A stretch of 64,000 nt of DNA from Neurospora tetraspora (taxonomy: Eukaryota > Ascomycota > Sordariomycetes > Sordariales > Sordariaceae), in assembly GCF_033439725.1 (NCBI RefSeq), contig NW_026944387.1, positions 1 through 64,000 of the forward strand. Reading direction: 5' to 3'. The position numbers and the translations under genes are program-made. Positions within the stretch are counted from its first letter, which is position 1; each line of letters starts with the position of its first letter. The notes below the pieces were generated by a model. It was not told where the DNA came from. It did no database searches and saw nothing but the letters and a program-made list of their open reading frames with translations. This document shows positions 1 to 11,367 of this stretch, piece after piece.

Positions 1-422
1 GATTGTTGGAATCATGGTAGGTTTTGATATGTGATACAATCAGTGATGTTCAAGATCGCGACGATGAAGGACCGGATGGAGTGAGGTTTGGGTAGAAGCC
101 AAAGTTACGGATGGCTCCAGTCTCTGTTAACCGGACCCTAAAATTGGATGAAGGAACACTTGACTAATACGTGATTTGTCTGTTTTGTACAACCGTAGCT
201 CGGCTGGGGAGCATTGACACTGTCTCAGGCCTTTATCAAAGGAAGAGGTGAGTTGAGCTACATAGCTGTTCATACTGTAGCCCTGCATGGCAGTTTCATC
301 GAACTGCATCACGTTAGAAATCTTTTGCTCTCTTTCCCAACCTCCAGACCAGTCACTGCTCTACACATACCTCTACCCACACACACAGTTCCCAAGGCTA
401 ACGTACTCGCGAACCATAATAG

Positions 423-2004
423 GCTCTCTCATAACCACCCGCCTCCTCATCGGCGCCTTCGAAGCCGGATTCTACCCCACGGCCCTCGCCTACTTGACAG
501 CTTTCTACCCCCCATTTGACCTTGCTGTGCGCATTGCGCTATTCTATGGACAATACGCCGTGGCAGGGGCGTTTTCCGGGGTCATAGGTATGTACATCGT
601 CCCTTCCGTGTCTCCGTGAACCTTCGATATGTCAACAGTGCCGCCGGGGATGCAGTTATGGTGGTGAAGCGATGTCTCATCCCACTGAGTCCCGGCCAGC
701 AGACCCTGACGTTGACGTGGACTGGCGTGGATGTGCATCCATGGCTCCATTCATATCCCCGGACACGGCCCATGTCCATCAACCAAACAACCATTCATGC
801 ACGCACCACAGTCACAGTATGAACTGCTCTCGCCCTTGGGACTAGCTCGCTAACCGTCAGTGGACTAGCCTATGCTATATTCCGGATAGAACACCCGACG
901 CTAAAGAGCTGGCAGCTCCTGTTCCTCATCGAAGGTGGTGCGACATGTCTTGTCGCACTGTTTGCCTGGGCATGGTTGCCCAAGGGGCCGGAGAGTGCTT
1001 GGTTTTTGACAGCGGAGGAGAGAGCGTTATTCAGGAGATGTCGGGTCGTAGATGGAGTTGGAGTTAAGGGATGGACAGCACAGGGCGATGGTGAAGGAAC
1101 GGGATATAGAGTGAACGGGAGATGCCATGATGAAGATGATACCGAGAGTCAGCGGATGGTAGCAGTACCATCCGCCGGAGATGTTGAAGAAGAAGCATCC
1201 GGACGTCTTGTAACCTGGCGAGAAATCGTCGAAACCGTCCGTGACTGGAAGCTCTGGTTCCTCCTTCTCTGCAACATCTGCGCCAGCATCCCCAGCACCG
1301 CATTCTCGGTGTTCTTGCCTTTGGTAGTAGAGGGGATGGGATACTCGGCCCTGCAAGCCAACCTGGTTCGTTCCGTGTTTCTCACCTCTGCATCAGATTC
1401 CCGTACTCATAGTAAATGTCCGCTAACACTCAACGGCAAACAGATGTCAGTACCCCCCTTCGTCTTCGGCGCATTGGGCGTCTACCTCTTTGCCCTTTCC
1501 TCCGACCGCCGTCAAGAGCGGGGGTATCACATCATGGCCGGACTTGCGATTTCAGCAGTCGGGCTAGCAGGTATTGTTCTGACCACTTCCCCGTCCGGCA
1601 AATACATGGCCCTGTGCATTCTTCTCTTCGGCTCCTACGTACCCCCGCCTCTAACCGCTGCTTGGCTATCCAATACCACGCGTTCCCCGAACAAGAGAGC
1701 GCTGGTGCTGGGTGTTAACGGATGGGGTAATCTGGCGGGGGTTATTGGGAGCTGGGTGTTTAGGATCGGCAGTGAGCATGATGGTGGCCATGGTCAAGAG
1801 AAAAGGGGAGATGGATATAGGGAGCCGTTGTTGATTACATTTGGGTTTGTTGGAATGGCAATTATGGGGTATTGGGCGTATACGGAGGTGTTGAGGTGGG
1901 AGAACAGGAGGACGGGTGAGGCTGAGGCTGGGAAGATGGTGGAGGAGAGCAGCAGGAAAAGGGATAGCAAAAATGGGTGTAGGATAATGGATGGGGGATC
2001 ATAG
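423..2004 (+). CDS. MFS transporter, Dal5/allantoate permease-like (N-terminus not found)
   Basis: Plasma-membrane major facilitator of the anion:cation symporter (Dal5-like) family, which imports small organic anions or vitamins; the substrate is unknown. Visible exons are 423-587, 869-1365 and 1444-2004. The first intron (588-868, GTATGT donor, GCTAAC branch site, CTAG acceptor) restores the family stretch FSGVIAYAIF. The second (1366-1443) is an in-frame 78 nt. Family marks are LLIGAFEAGFYPTAL, ESAWFLTAEER and GVNGWGNLAGVIGS. The C-terminus is a charged cytosolic tail. The expected first transmembrane helices and start codon are not recognisable in 1-422, so they lie upstream of the window, in small exons I could not resolve, or are lost. 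Family is secure; completeness is not. Confidence 0.8.
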
Positions 2005-5000
2005 CTTGTAGGCCAAGGGTAGTCAAAACGGTGGTGAGTGGTGGATATATAGCTCCGTATGTCGGGTACCTCGTCCTCAAGATTGAGCAAAAGATTGGGT
2101 ATCAACGATCGCAGTCTTTAATGCAAGGACCAGGAAGTAGTGTGGCTCGTGTGGGTAGGTAGTTGCGTTGGTCCTTGGTGGGTTTCTCGTGGATCTTCCT
2201 GACCGAATTCTCGAATCCTGGAATTCTAGACTGGACTGGATGTGAATCAATGTCGTGTGAATTGGTCCCAATGCTACGCGGCCAGCCCCCCACTTTGGCA
2301 CATTCATGTTGCGTCCCAGCGTCCTCTGTTCTGGCTCGCATCGATCACACACCTATCCGAGACTTGGTAGACACTGTCGACACACCGCCCGTCCCAGGGC
2401 CCATCGTTCTCTTAATCGGTGGTGAAAAGGCGGAGGATTGCCATGCCACTCCATGGCTACCATGCCATTGACACGGGTCTTGACGGGTCAATGTCTTGCC
2501 TATGGTTGTAGAGGTGAGTGGAAGGTATCCTCTTTGACCACGGGGCACCCATGTTTTTTCGTTGTCCCTGCCGCTGTTCGTTGTTGCTGAGCCTGAGGAC
2601 TATTGCTGGACCACAGCAACTCTGGATGCCCCTCGACGCTTGCTAGAGAGTTATGCTGATGCTTGCTGTACTGATGATGAGCCATGAGCCGGCCGGTCGC
2701 CTTTTCAAGAAGTGGAAGTCCAATCATCCCAGGGGTGCACTCGCACTGCGCTGTGCCTTCCATGTCGACCTCGCTTGTCACTGTCTTGTCACTGGATACT
2801 CAGCGGCAGGACTGGTTCAGTTGTCAGCATTGTCGGTTGGAAGCTTCACCTTGAAATCAGCACAGGCTGATCTAACCCCTCTGGGGCTAGCTTCCTTCGC
2901 CGGTCTCGCGGCTGCGCTTGTCACGGTAGGTCACGGTCGGCGGCCAGAAGCAGTGAGTGGCTCCCGGTCCCATCCACCCCCCAACCGAGCAAAATGTTTC
3001 CCCTCCTTCCATCTTTTTAGCTCACCTCACCACGTTTGATGAAAGAGCGATTGTCGAGTGACAAGTGACTTGTCATGGGAGATGTGGGTTGAGGATTGAC
3101 AGTCTCTCGTTTGCATCATGTCATTGATGGTCCCAACCTATTATTGCCTTGACGGCAAGCAAGCAGGCAAGCAACCTCGAAGCAAGGTAAGCAATGAGAG
3201 GAGTCGGGAAGCAATCGGGTATCAGCCCATTGGGTGCTTTCCCCCATTCCCGGTGCCGTCGGGGCAAATGGTGCATTTCGGTGAAGGCTGATGCATGAGA
3301 TTGAACCGGCAAGAGCAGGCAAGAACAGGCTGTGAGGACCGAGTTGTGGTAGCACAAGGAGCCAATATCAAGCCCGGGCCTGTTCTTTCGCTTGTTTCCC
3401 CCTCGCTCAGGCTTTGAAGATAACACAATTCTCTTGTTGTCTTGTTGGTTGCAGAACAAAAAGAAGCGAAAGAAGAAGGGAAGTCGCGGGTTGGAGCCGA
3501 TCCATCGATGAAGTGAAAAGGAAGTTGCAGTACCTTACCGCCCTTGCTAGCCTGCCCGCTACCCCTCCGCGCCCACACTTGCCCAGTCGACATCTGTGCC
3601 CCGTGCCCTTGTACCCAGTCAGTCGGGTTCAGTGGGAGGAAACAGTGGGCTCCTTCAGATGGAAAGGGATCCATGCGCACGGGCTCTTTTCCGGATACAG
3701 TACCAAAGACATCCACTAGGGCAGGTACCTCCAGATGTTACTTGGGTTAGCGGGCTGTCTTCCCCCCACCCGCGTGCATGCCCTGGGTGCGTGCCCACCG
3801 GTGCCCCAGCGAGCCCTGGCAGCCCCTGGTAAGCCCTCTCAGGCCCCGGCACGGACTTTCCCTGCCACAAAGCCTGCTATCACCGAGTACCTTGCAAATA
3901 TTTCCTTGTCCGGGCACAAGTCTGTCGCTCTTCCCATCCACTCCCCTCCGCACCACCAATCCCTCCAATCCTCGCACCACGCAATCCGAATCCGCCAAAA
4001 GCGCATGCAGTGGCCGGCGCGGGTACAAATCCACGGACGGGTACTGACACCGATGCCAGTGCGGAACTTGAACCTCAAAGTCGACCTCTTGTCACAGTAC
4101 TCGCTACTAGCTTAATCATCAGCCGCCGCTGGTCGCCGACTCCTTCCTTTTCTTCGACTTCCATGTGTTGTGTGGTGAGCACGAGGTTCGGTTCTTGAAG
4201 TCGACGTCGGGTCTCGATTCCACTTCTTCTCCGGCGGCTACTTCCTTCCTTGTCCCGTTGTCCCGTCTCCGTCGTTGCTGCCCGTTGTGGATGACGACCT
4301 AACCACTGACCCCCGTTGTCCCCGTTTTCTCCTTCCCGTTTTCTTCTGGAGTGAACTTGCATTCACACTTGCCGTCTTTCGGTCTTGTCTTCTCATCTTT
4401 TCTTCACCTGACTCGCCCCCCCTCTTTCTAGTCTTCTCTTCACTTCTTTCTTCCACTCCCTCCTCCCCTCTTCTTCCTTCTCTCTTCCCTTAGTACTTCT
4501 TCTCAGCTTCACCCAACGCACCACCCTCCTTCCTCCCCCCCACGACACGACCTGACGCCCGTCTGGACGTGCCACCACCATCGCGACCACGGACCACACC
4601 GGTCGGTCAAGAGGGGGAGCCGTTGTCAGCGAGTCCTTGTGTGCAGTGGTCACGCCTGCGCATCTCATCGACATAACCCGGCCTCACCTCACCTCATAAC
4701 GCTTATTGACGCCGGCCGACGCCGACACTCGGGCTCTCACCTCACTCACCTCACCCTTTGACAACTCACTCTCGCTGTGACTCTGACCGACTGAGAAGAC
4801 AACGCATCATCACCATCCTCGCCGTCGACAGGAGGTGAACAGGACGACGCGGCACTGGCAAGAACCAAGGCTATTTGACGCACACTGCCAGATGGAAAGT
4901 GTAGTCGGGTGCCAGTGTGATCCCAATCGCCTCATCATCCTACCGTCCCTCACCTACCGTCTCTTCTCGCCAACCTTTTCGGCATTTCCCCTCCTCCTTC

Positions 5001-5072
5001 CAGAACCCAAGGCGAGCACCACTTGGGATACAGGTGTGACAGCAACACCACACCGACAAGCTGGCTTCAGAT
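2005..5072. other. Gene-free 3 kb leader/intergenic region
   Basis: No reading frame here resembles a known protein. The stretch contains many short overlapping frames on both strands and a strongly pyrimidine-rich tract around 4140-4500. It ends directly at the ATG of the Zn2Cys6 gene, so part of it is probably that gene's promoter and a long 5' leader, which is common for fungal regulators. This is inference from position only. No RNA gene was recognised. Confidence 0.5.
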
Positions 5073-7679
5073 ATGCCGAGGTCGTCCAAGAGTTCGGGCG
5101 CCGACGATCCCAACTTTCGCTTACCCGTCAATCCGCGGAGGAAAAAGGTCGCGCCCGAGCAGCGCAAGCGCGTCGCCCTCGCCTGCAACAACTGCAATGT
5201 CAAGCGCATCAAGTGCTCCGGCGAAAAGCCGTGTCGCCAGTGTACCCAGGCCCAGCGCCAGTGCATCTACCCCCAGGGCGTTAAAAAGGTCACCGTCCCC
5301 CAGACTTACATCGACGGCCTGCTCGGCAAGATAGCCAAATACGAGGGTCAGCTCCAGATCACCAGCAAAGCGGCTGGCGGCAATGGCAATGGCAATAGCA
5401 AGATCGACCTCAGCGGCTTGCTTCAGCCGTTGCAGGAAGGGGAGCAGGGCGGCATGAGCATCGACTCGCCGGATGGCGTAGGGGCCGCCGGCCATGCCTA
5501 TCTTACCGAAGGCTCGGTCACGTCCACGGCCTCGCACTACGACTACCCTGTCCATGCGCACAACCACAACTTTGAGCCCGCCTTCTCCATCGATGAGGAC
5601 ACGGAGATGCAGATGGACTACCCCGTCGACGACGGCAGAATGCTGGCCGACGCTGAGGGTACCGCTCGCTACCTAGGAGAAACCTCTGGCGCCACCTTCC
5701 TTGACTCGCTCAAGGCCTTCATCAAGACGACGCAGCCGCTGGCCTCCAAAGGTCTCTCTCCCAACCCTGACACGCCCGACGGCAGCAGGAATGCCACCTT
5801 CCTCAATTCGGTTGGTCGCTACCAGACGTTCGATTCCCGTCCTCTCCTGCTCCCGGCCATGGACGTGGAGCCGCGCATCCCCACGCAGTTGGAAATTCAG
5901 GCCATGATCCCGCAGTTCAAGACCTTCCTCCAGGACGACAACGGCAAGGCAGGGTGCGGCGGCATTTTTTTCTGGCCATTCCAGGACCCCGCCAAGATGG
6001 CGCTACCGGACCAGTCCGGTTTTTTGGACACCACTAAACCCCGGAACCACACCGCTCGGGAGCACGGCCAGCTGGCATTGGTATACACGGCCTTTGCCTT
6101 CACCCATCTGCTGACCCTGACCGAGGAGAATTCCCGGGTGGATGGCCAATTGGGCGAAGCCCACTATGCGGCCGCTCGGATGCTGATCGGAAACCCCTTG
6201 GACATGACGTCCTACACAATCTACAACGTGGCCGTTTTGGCCCTGATGGCCCTGTACCTGGTGGAGAACAATCGCAGAGATGCCGCCTACATGGCCATCA
6301 GTAACGCGATGCATCTTAGCGTGATGCACGGCGTGCACAGGGAAAGTTCAGTAACCGAGATCGAGCGTAGGACTTTCTGGACGGTTTACATTATCGATCG
6401 GTAAGTCCATGCCGTTGCCATTCACCTTACCTACCTACCGGTGCTGCCTCCGGGCGTCAACCATCCAACCACTCGCTGACACATACATGTTCCTTCCAGC
6501 TGGCTGAGCTGCTTGATGGGTCGCCCACCCGCGGTCCCTCATCAGGCCATTACCCTGTCCCTGCCACAGGAAGCACCGTGAGTTGTACCCTTCACCGTAC
6601 CTTCACCGTACTTGGCCTAATGGTGTATCTCATAGGGGCCTTCCTTCGCCTCTTGGGCTGTGTGCACATGTGGAGCTCTCCAAGATTTCCGCGTACATCG
6701 TCAACAACAGCTATCGTCACCATGCGAACAAGCCGGCCGACGGGTTCGATGAGCTGCCCTTCTCGGTCGCGATTGGGAAGCTCGACCAATGGCACGAGAA
6801 CCTACCCAAGAGCTTGAAGCTCGAGAATTTGGAGGAGAGTCCTAGTAACTATTACTACTATGCTCTCCAGCCCGAAGCCGAGGACCCGGCACTCGGTACC
6901 GACCGAGCTCTGTTGTCACTGCACATGTCTTACAACCAGGTATGTCTGTTTTCACCCCTCACATGATGTTCATGACGGACAGCTAACGGTTCTAGCTCAT
7001 CATCTTGGCAATCCGTCCCGCGTTCCTCACCGCTGTCAAGAAGAAGGTGGCCAATACTTGGTTGACACCTGGGCTTGAGGGCTCCGGAGCGGAACCGGAG
7101 AACCCTTGGACCAGAGCCATCCGCAAGTGCAGTGATGCCGCACGGCGCAACCTCCGCATCGGTAGACGGCTACAAATCATCAGCCCCGGCCAGAAGCTGC
7201 TCGTGCAGGACCTCCATCACATCTTCAATGCTGCCATCATCCTTCTGATGCATCAAATCCTCTTTGTCAACCAAAGAGTGTACGACATGTTCCTGATCGA
7301 CAAGGCGAAGGAGGTGTTCAAGAATGAGGCGATGACAGGCAGTGACTATGGGAAGGACTGTCACAACGTCCTCAACGATCTGAAGCCCTTGGTTGATAAG
7401 CTGCACGAAGTGATTCACCGCAAGGAGCATGAGCAGCTGTCTGTGCCCACGGAGAAGCAGCAGAGCGGATCGGTGCATAGCCCTGTGAACAGAGAGACCA
7501 CACCGGGGCCCCTCTCTGGTCCGATAACGGGCTCTCCGACGAAGCCGTACCCCAGTCATGTGCAAGGCTGGCTACAGAATGTGAGACCTGAAGACGGTAC
7601 CACGGTTGTTCAGGAGCTCAAGACATGGCAGGATGATGACGGTATGCAGGTATATAGACCGGGCAATTCGCTTGCCTAA
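5073..7679 (+). CDS. Zn2Cys6 (Gal4-type) transcription factor
   Basis: Nuclear DNA-binding regulator. Four exons: 5073-6400, 6500-6577, 6636-6939 and 6996-7679, joined in frame to about 797 residues. The binuclear zinc cluster has Cys38, 41, 48, 54, 57 and 64 (CX2CX6CX5CX2CX6C), starting ACNNCNVKRIKC and preceded by a basic stretch. The middle region (about 300-520) matches the fungal-specific regulatory domain, including the typical DRWLSCLMGRPPAV segment that forms only after removing intron 6401-6499. The start is the first ATG of the long frame and keeps the zinc cluster near the N-terminus, as is usual. The C-terminal tail is Ser/Pro rich. Target genes cannot be read from the sequence. 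Cellulose/hemicellulose regulators belong to the same superfamily, but I do not claim orthology. Confidence 0.92.
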
Positions 7680-8055
7680 GACCATGCCATGTTGTTGGTT
7701 TTCTCGTGACATTCTTCTTGTCTTTGGGGTTTAGAAGTTCCCATGTGTTGGATACCACGGATGCACTTGCTTTGTTAGGAGTCTCATGATACAAAATGCA
7801 CGGCAGGCATAGGCACTAGAGATTATACCCCCTTCGACTTTATAGAATTAGCGTTGAATTTGTTAGACCTTTGTTCCAAGCGTCCTTTGCCTTCTTCGGT
7901 GACACACTAGAAGTCCGTACCCTGGCGCATTCAATGGAATTCCCTTGACACTTGGTATTCTGGCTGACATTGTTTTCCGTTTTCCCTCTTCCGCTACCAC
8001 TGCAGGATCGGCCCTTTGCTTTGCGTCATCGCCTTTCCGCCTCCATCAATACAGC
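7680..8055. other. Convergent 3' intergenic spacer
   Basis: This stretch separates the 3' ends of the zinc-cluster gene and the Nudix/IF-2B gene, which face each other. It would hold both 3' untranslated regions and polyadenylation signals. No gene or repeat is seen. Confidence 0.6.
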
Positions 8056-9864
8056 TCACAAAGGTCCAAACAACCGTTTCTCCAACCCCTGAAGCGCCTC
8101 TGACTTCTTCTTCACGTTCTCATCATTCCACTCGCCCTCCTCAGTAACGTAAGCATCAATGAGCCCTCCAGCACACCACTCGAAAGACACATTCCTCACT
8201 TCCACTTTCACCCCCGTCTTCTTCCCCTCAGTTTTTGTGGCATCAGCAAAGTTCAGTACCGTCCTAGCAGCCCCTCTAATCCGCTCACTACTCCCCTCGC
8301 CCATCCACGCCCTCGTCACTTGCTCCAACCCCTGATCCTCCACTACGTGTTGTTCTAGCGGTCCAGGGAGTGCCACCTTCTCCGAGTCGCAAAGGACTAC
8401 CACCTTGGCTGCTTTTGCGTTGTGTCGAGTGGCGAGGAGAGTAGACAGCGAGCCAGTCTTGTTGCTCACAGAGCCATCGGAGGCGATGCGGTCGGCGCCT
8501 ATCACCACCAGCTGCACCCCATGGGTGGCAAGACAGGCCGAGGCGTCGGTGTAAACGGTGATGCTGTGTTGGCGGTTGTTACTGGATGCTAAGTCTGTGG
8601 AGAGAGCTTTGGCGAGGCTGGCGGCGAGAGAGACACCTTCGAGCAGGGGGCGGGATTCAAGGATGCGAATATCGAGGATTAAGTTGGGGAGAAGGATGGG
8701 GAGGTGGGAGAGGGCGTGAGTGATTGTGGAGGATTCTGACAAGGTCAGAATAGAAAGAGGTTTCTGAGATTTGATGAGGGAGGAGAGGTGATGGGAGATG
8801 TAGGAGGCGAAGGATTGGGAAATCTGCTCGTTGGTTGAGGACCGGGCAGAGATCTCCCGGTCCAAAACGGAGACGATGGTTGATTTGAGTTGCCTTCCGC
8901 TGTCCTTGGAGCTGGTGGAATGGTCCTGGAAAACTTGAGCCTCAACGGAAGCCAAAGCAGACAACAAAGCGGACATGATCGCCGCGCCCATACTCTCCCG
9001 CCCATTCTTCCAAAGATGCCATGCAGCCATTCTGATGTCCTTCCACCATTTGGCTTCTCTCCCATCTCCATTCTTTCCATCCAAGACACCATCATCCATC
9101 TTGTCGATCACATCCCGCAAGATACGCAAGGCATCACCAGCCATCTGCCTCGCCCCGCTCACATAATCCTCTTCCAAACGCTTACACCCCTCCGCCAGTA
9201 CTTTGCCGGCTTCAGGCCCGAGATCAATCTCAAACCAGACCCTCCTCAAACTCTCCTTCAGCTTCGGCACTCCTCCGAATTCTTCTGTATCTTGCACGTC
9301 CAACGGATCGAACCATCCCCACCCCTCGTGCTCCCAATCGATCTTGATCCTTTTCTCGCTCCCCTCGCCATCCCCAGCCGGGTCCTTCAACAAAAACCCA
9401 AACGGCCAAATTGTCCATTCTCGTCCTACTGATTCATCAGAGAAAGTGTACGGCTTCCCTTGCCGAAGGAGCTTCAGATCGGAAGCAGTTAAAGTGGTCT
9501 CTTCATGAATTTCGCGCCAGGCTGCGCTAAGGGGGGAGGGGTCGGTTGCTTCGATGGAACCGGAGATGGGGGCGTGGTGATGGGGGTAAGTGCTGACTTT
9601 GTCGGAGCGTTTGAACAGGGCCACGAGTGGTTTTTGGATAGATGAATCGGAGTTGGAGGAGGTCGATAAGGAGGAGGAGGGGGATAAAGAGGGGAGGTAA
9701 GAAGAGGGAAGTTTGAAGATGAAGGAGGAGACCACGGATCGGTGTTTTAGTGGTTTCTGGCTAGGATTTGGAGCAGTGGAGGAGGGGGTGGAGGTGGACA
9801 TCTTGGGTGACGACCGATGCAGGATGCGGGTAGAATGGTGGTGGGTAATGTATCGCAAGCTCAT
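8056..9864 (-). CDS. Nudix domain fused to IF-2B/ribose-bisphosphate isomerase-like domain
   Basis: A single exon encodes 602 residues. The N-terminal half (about 40-215) looks like a Nudix hydrolase; the catalytic core R117-E-I-H-E-E122 of the Nudix box is intact, but the Gly-to-Arg spacing is one residue longer than the canonical GX5EX7REUXEEXGU. The C-terminal half (about 270-600) belongs to the eIF2B-alpha / methylthioribose-1-phosphate / ribose-1,5-bisphosphate isomerase superfamily: ESRPLLEG at 404-411, GADRIASDGSVSNKTG at 457-472, and a terminal ITEEG-like VTEEGEW. The sugar-phosphate substrate is unknown. The first 21 residues are basic and free of acidic residues, with a second ATG at residue 22 (9801); initiation at the two sites could give mitochondrial and cytosolic forms. 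That is inference. Confidence 0.88.
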   Translation of the reverse strand: MSLRYITHHHSTRILHRSSPKMSTSTPSSTAPNPSQKPLKHRSVVSSFIFKLPSSYLPSLSPSSSLSTSSNSDSSIQKPLVALFKRSDKVSTYPHHHAPISGSIEATDPSPLSAAWREIHEETTLTASDLKLLRQGKPYTFSDESVGREWTIWPFGFLLKDPAGDGEGSEKRIKIDWEHEGWGWFDPLDVQDTEEFGGVPKLKESLRRVWFEIDLGPEAGKVLAEGCKRLEEDYVSGARQMAGDALRILRDVIDKMDDGVLDGKNGDGREAKWWKDIRMAAWHLWKNGRESMGAAIMSALLSALASVEAQVFQDHSTSSKDSGRQLKSTIVSVLDREISARSSTNEQISQSFASYISHHLSSLIKSQKPLSILTLSESSTITHALSHLPILLPNLILDIRILESRPLLEGVSLAASLAKALSTDLASSNNRQHSITVYTDASACLATHGVQLVVIGADRIASDGSVSNKTGSLSTLLATRHNAKAAKVVVLCDSEKVALPGPLEQHVVEDQGLEQVTRAWMGEGSSERIRGAARTVLNFADATKTEGKKTGVKVEVRNVSFEWCAGGLIDAYVTEEGEWNDENVKKKSEALQGLEKRLFGPL

Positions 9865-10495
9865 TCACGTAGGCTTGTCAACAACGAGGTTATTTTCGGC
9901 GCCAGTCCAATGTTGCAATGTCGCGGTAGAAGCGTTATCGTGCGATGACGTCAATGTGGTCTATCGTGGGCCAGATCAACAGATAAGGGTTAGGGGTTGT
10001 AATGCTGTTGAAAACAATTGAACGTGAGACACTCCGTGATATCGCAGCCAGTTGTTCGTGCAACGTAAGCACTGTTCTTTGAATGAAAAACCGATTATCT
10101 AGCCTTATGATCGCTTGTGTTTTCTCTTCGGTTTTGCGTTCCACATAGATCCACTACGCCTTTCTCAAGACAGTCAGGCTGATCTTACAACGGCAGTTAT
10201 CAAGCGGGATGATATGCTTGTCCTTAGCGCTTACTCAGGCACCGAGATAAACTCGATCATGACTGGTCCGCGGAGTAGCAACGGTTTTCACGAAGAAGGG
10301 TGGTGTTATTCAGCGCGGTTGCACAGCATCAAAAAGCTGGCGTTTCATTCGTTCCACCCGACGCCCCTAAAATCCAAGTCCGAGGCTGGTCCAGACTTTT
10401 GCTCCTGCTGCGCCGCTTGTGTGGATTGCGACTTGGTCGATCAGATATATAACATCGAGGTCTTGACCGTTGTCGGCAGTTGAGACGAGGTCAAA
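9865..10495. promoter_or_regulatory. Divergent promoter region
   Basis: This 631-bp gap lies between two genes transcribed away from each other, so it should hold both promoters. It contains a short telomere-like motif, AGGGTTAGGGG, near 9986, which as a telobox is a known element in fungal promoters. A TGACGTCA-like CRE half-site (GATGACGTCAATG) lies near 9944. Both are seen; their function is inferred. Confidence 0.45.
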
Positions 10496-11367
10496 ATGAC
10501 AAGCTACAGCTACCAGCAACAATCCCCGCCAGCACAGGTCGGAGGTGGACACCCTTACCAGCCATTCCCCGGTCCTCAGCAAGCAGAGGAGACAGGTTTT
10601 GTGCCCCACGAGGTTCAACATCCATATCCGGACCAAGATACCCCAATGTTGCCAGAAAAGAACACAGGTGCCGGGTCGGGGTCGACCCTCCTCACGGTGA
10701 AACGGAGCATCGCACTTGCCGTCGTCGGTACCTTGGCCCTGCTTCTCGCGACAGTCATTGGTCTTGCGGCAGGTCTAGGAGTGAGCCAGAAGAACCTCCA
10801 CGATGCCAAGAATGACTTGAAGTTGGCGCAAGCGAGCATCACGGCAGGACTTGGGTAGGTCTTCCTTCCATCTTTCCAACCCGATGACCAGAACTAACCC
10901 CATCTAGGGCAATCCCCTCCCCGACAGTCGCAACTGCCACCTCCACCAGCGCCAGTGCGTCTTCGACTGCAACCGCCATCGCAAAAATTGAGTGTCCGTC
11001 CATCAACGGAACTTTGTACACGGCAACGGTGGCCGGTAATTCTACCAGCCCCGGTGGCAGCAGCAGCAAGACATTCCAACGTCTCTGCGGCGTTGACTTT
11101 GGCAAAGGTGAAGCCGTCGACATTGGCTCCGTAAACACGACCAGCTTCAACTCGTGCTTGGATAAGTGCGCGCAGAAGCAAGGGTGCACAGGAGCGGGGT
11201 GGGGTGCGATCCCGGGCGACGAGGAAACGCATCATACCTGTTGGATGAAGACGAATCTGACGACGAAGGGGCATGAGGCGGTGGACGAGTGGGCTTTTGG
11301 GGTGTTGGAGATGAGTGGTAGTGGGAAGGGAGACGGGGAGGGAGAGGGTGACGATGATGGCAACTGA
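10496..11367 (+). CDS. Single-pass membrane protein with PAN/apple-like cysteine domain
   Basis: Two exons, 10496-10854 and 10908-11367, separated by a 53-nt intron with a CTAAC branch site, give 272 residues. The N-terminus (1-68) is Gln/Pro/Gly/Tyr-rich and probably cytosolic. One hydrophobic helix spans about 71-95. A short coiled segment and a Ser/Thr/Ala-rich linker follow. The extracellular part contains a Cys pattern (ECPSI, RLCGVDF, SCLDKCAQKQGCTGAGW, TCWMK) typical of fungal PAN/apple-like domains that bind protein or carbohydrate. The tail is acidic and Gly-rich. A wall or surface sensor/adhesin role is plausible but not shown. The intron call fixes the frame; without it the protein would stop right after the helix. 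Confidence 0.8.

Noticed and set aside
3222-3716. 164-codon minus-strand frame
   Set aside because: Low-complexity mix of residues without family marks, in the gene-free leader of the zinc-cluster gene.
9980-10000. Telomere-like AGGGTTAGGGG, and AACCCTAACCC near 37808
   Set aside because: Only about two repeat units each; too short for interstitial telomeres. At most teloboxes.
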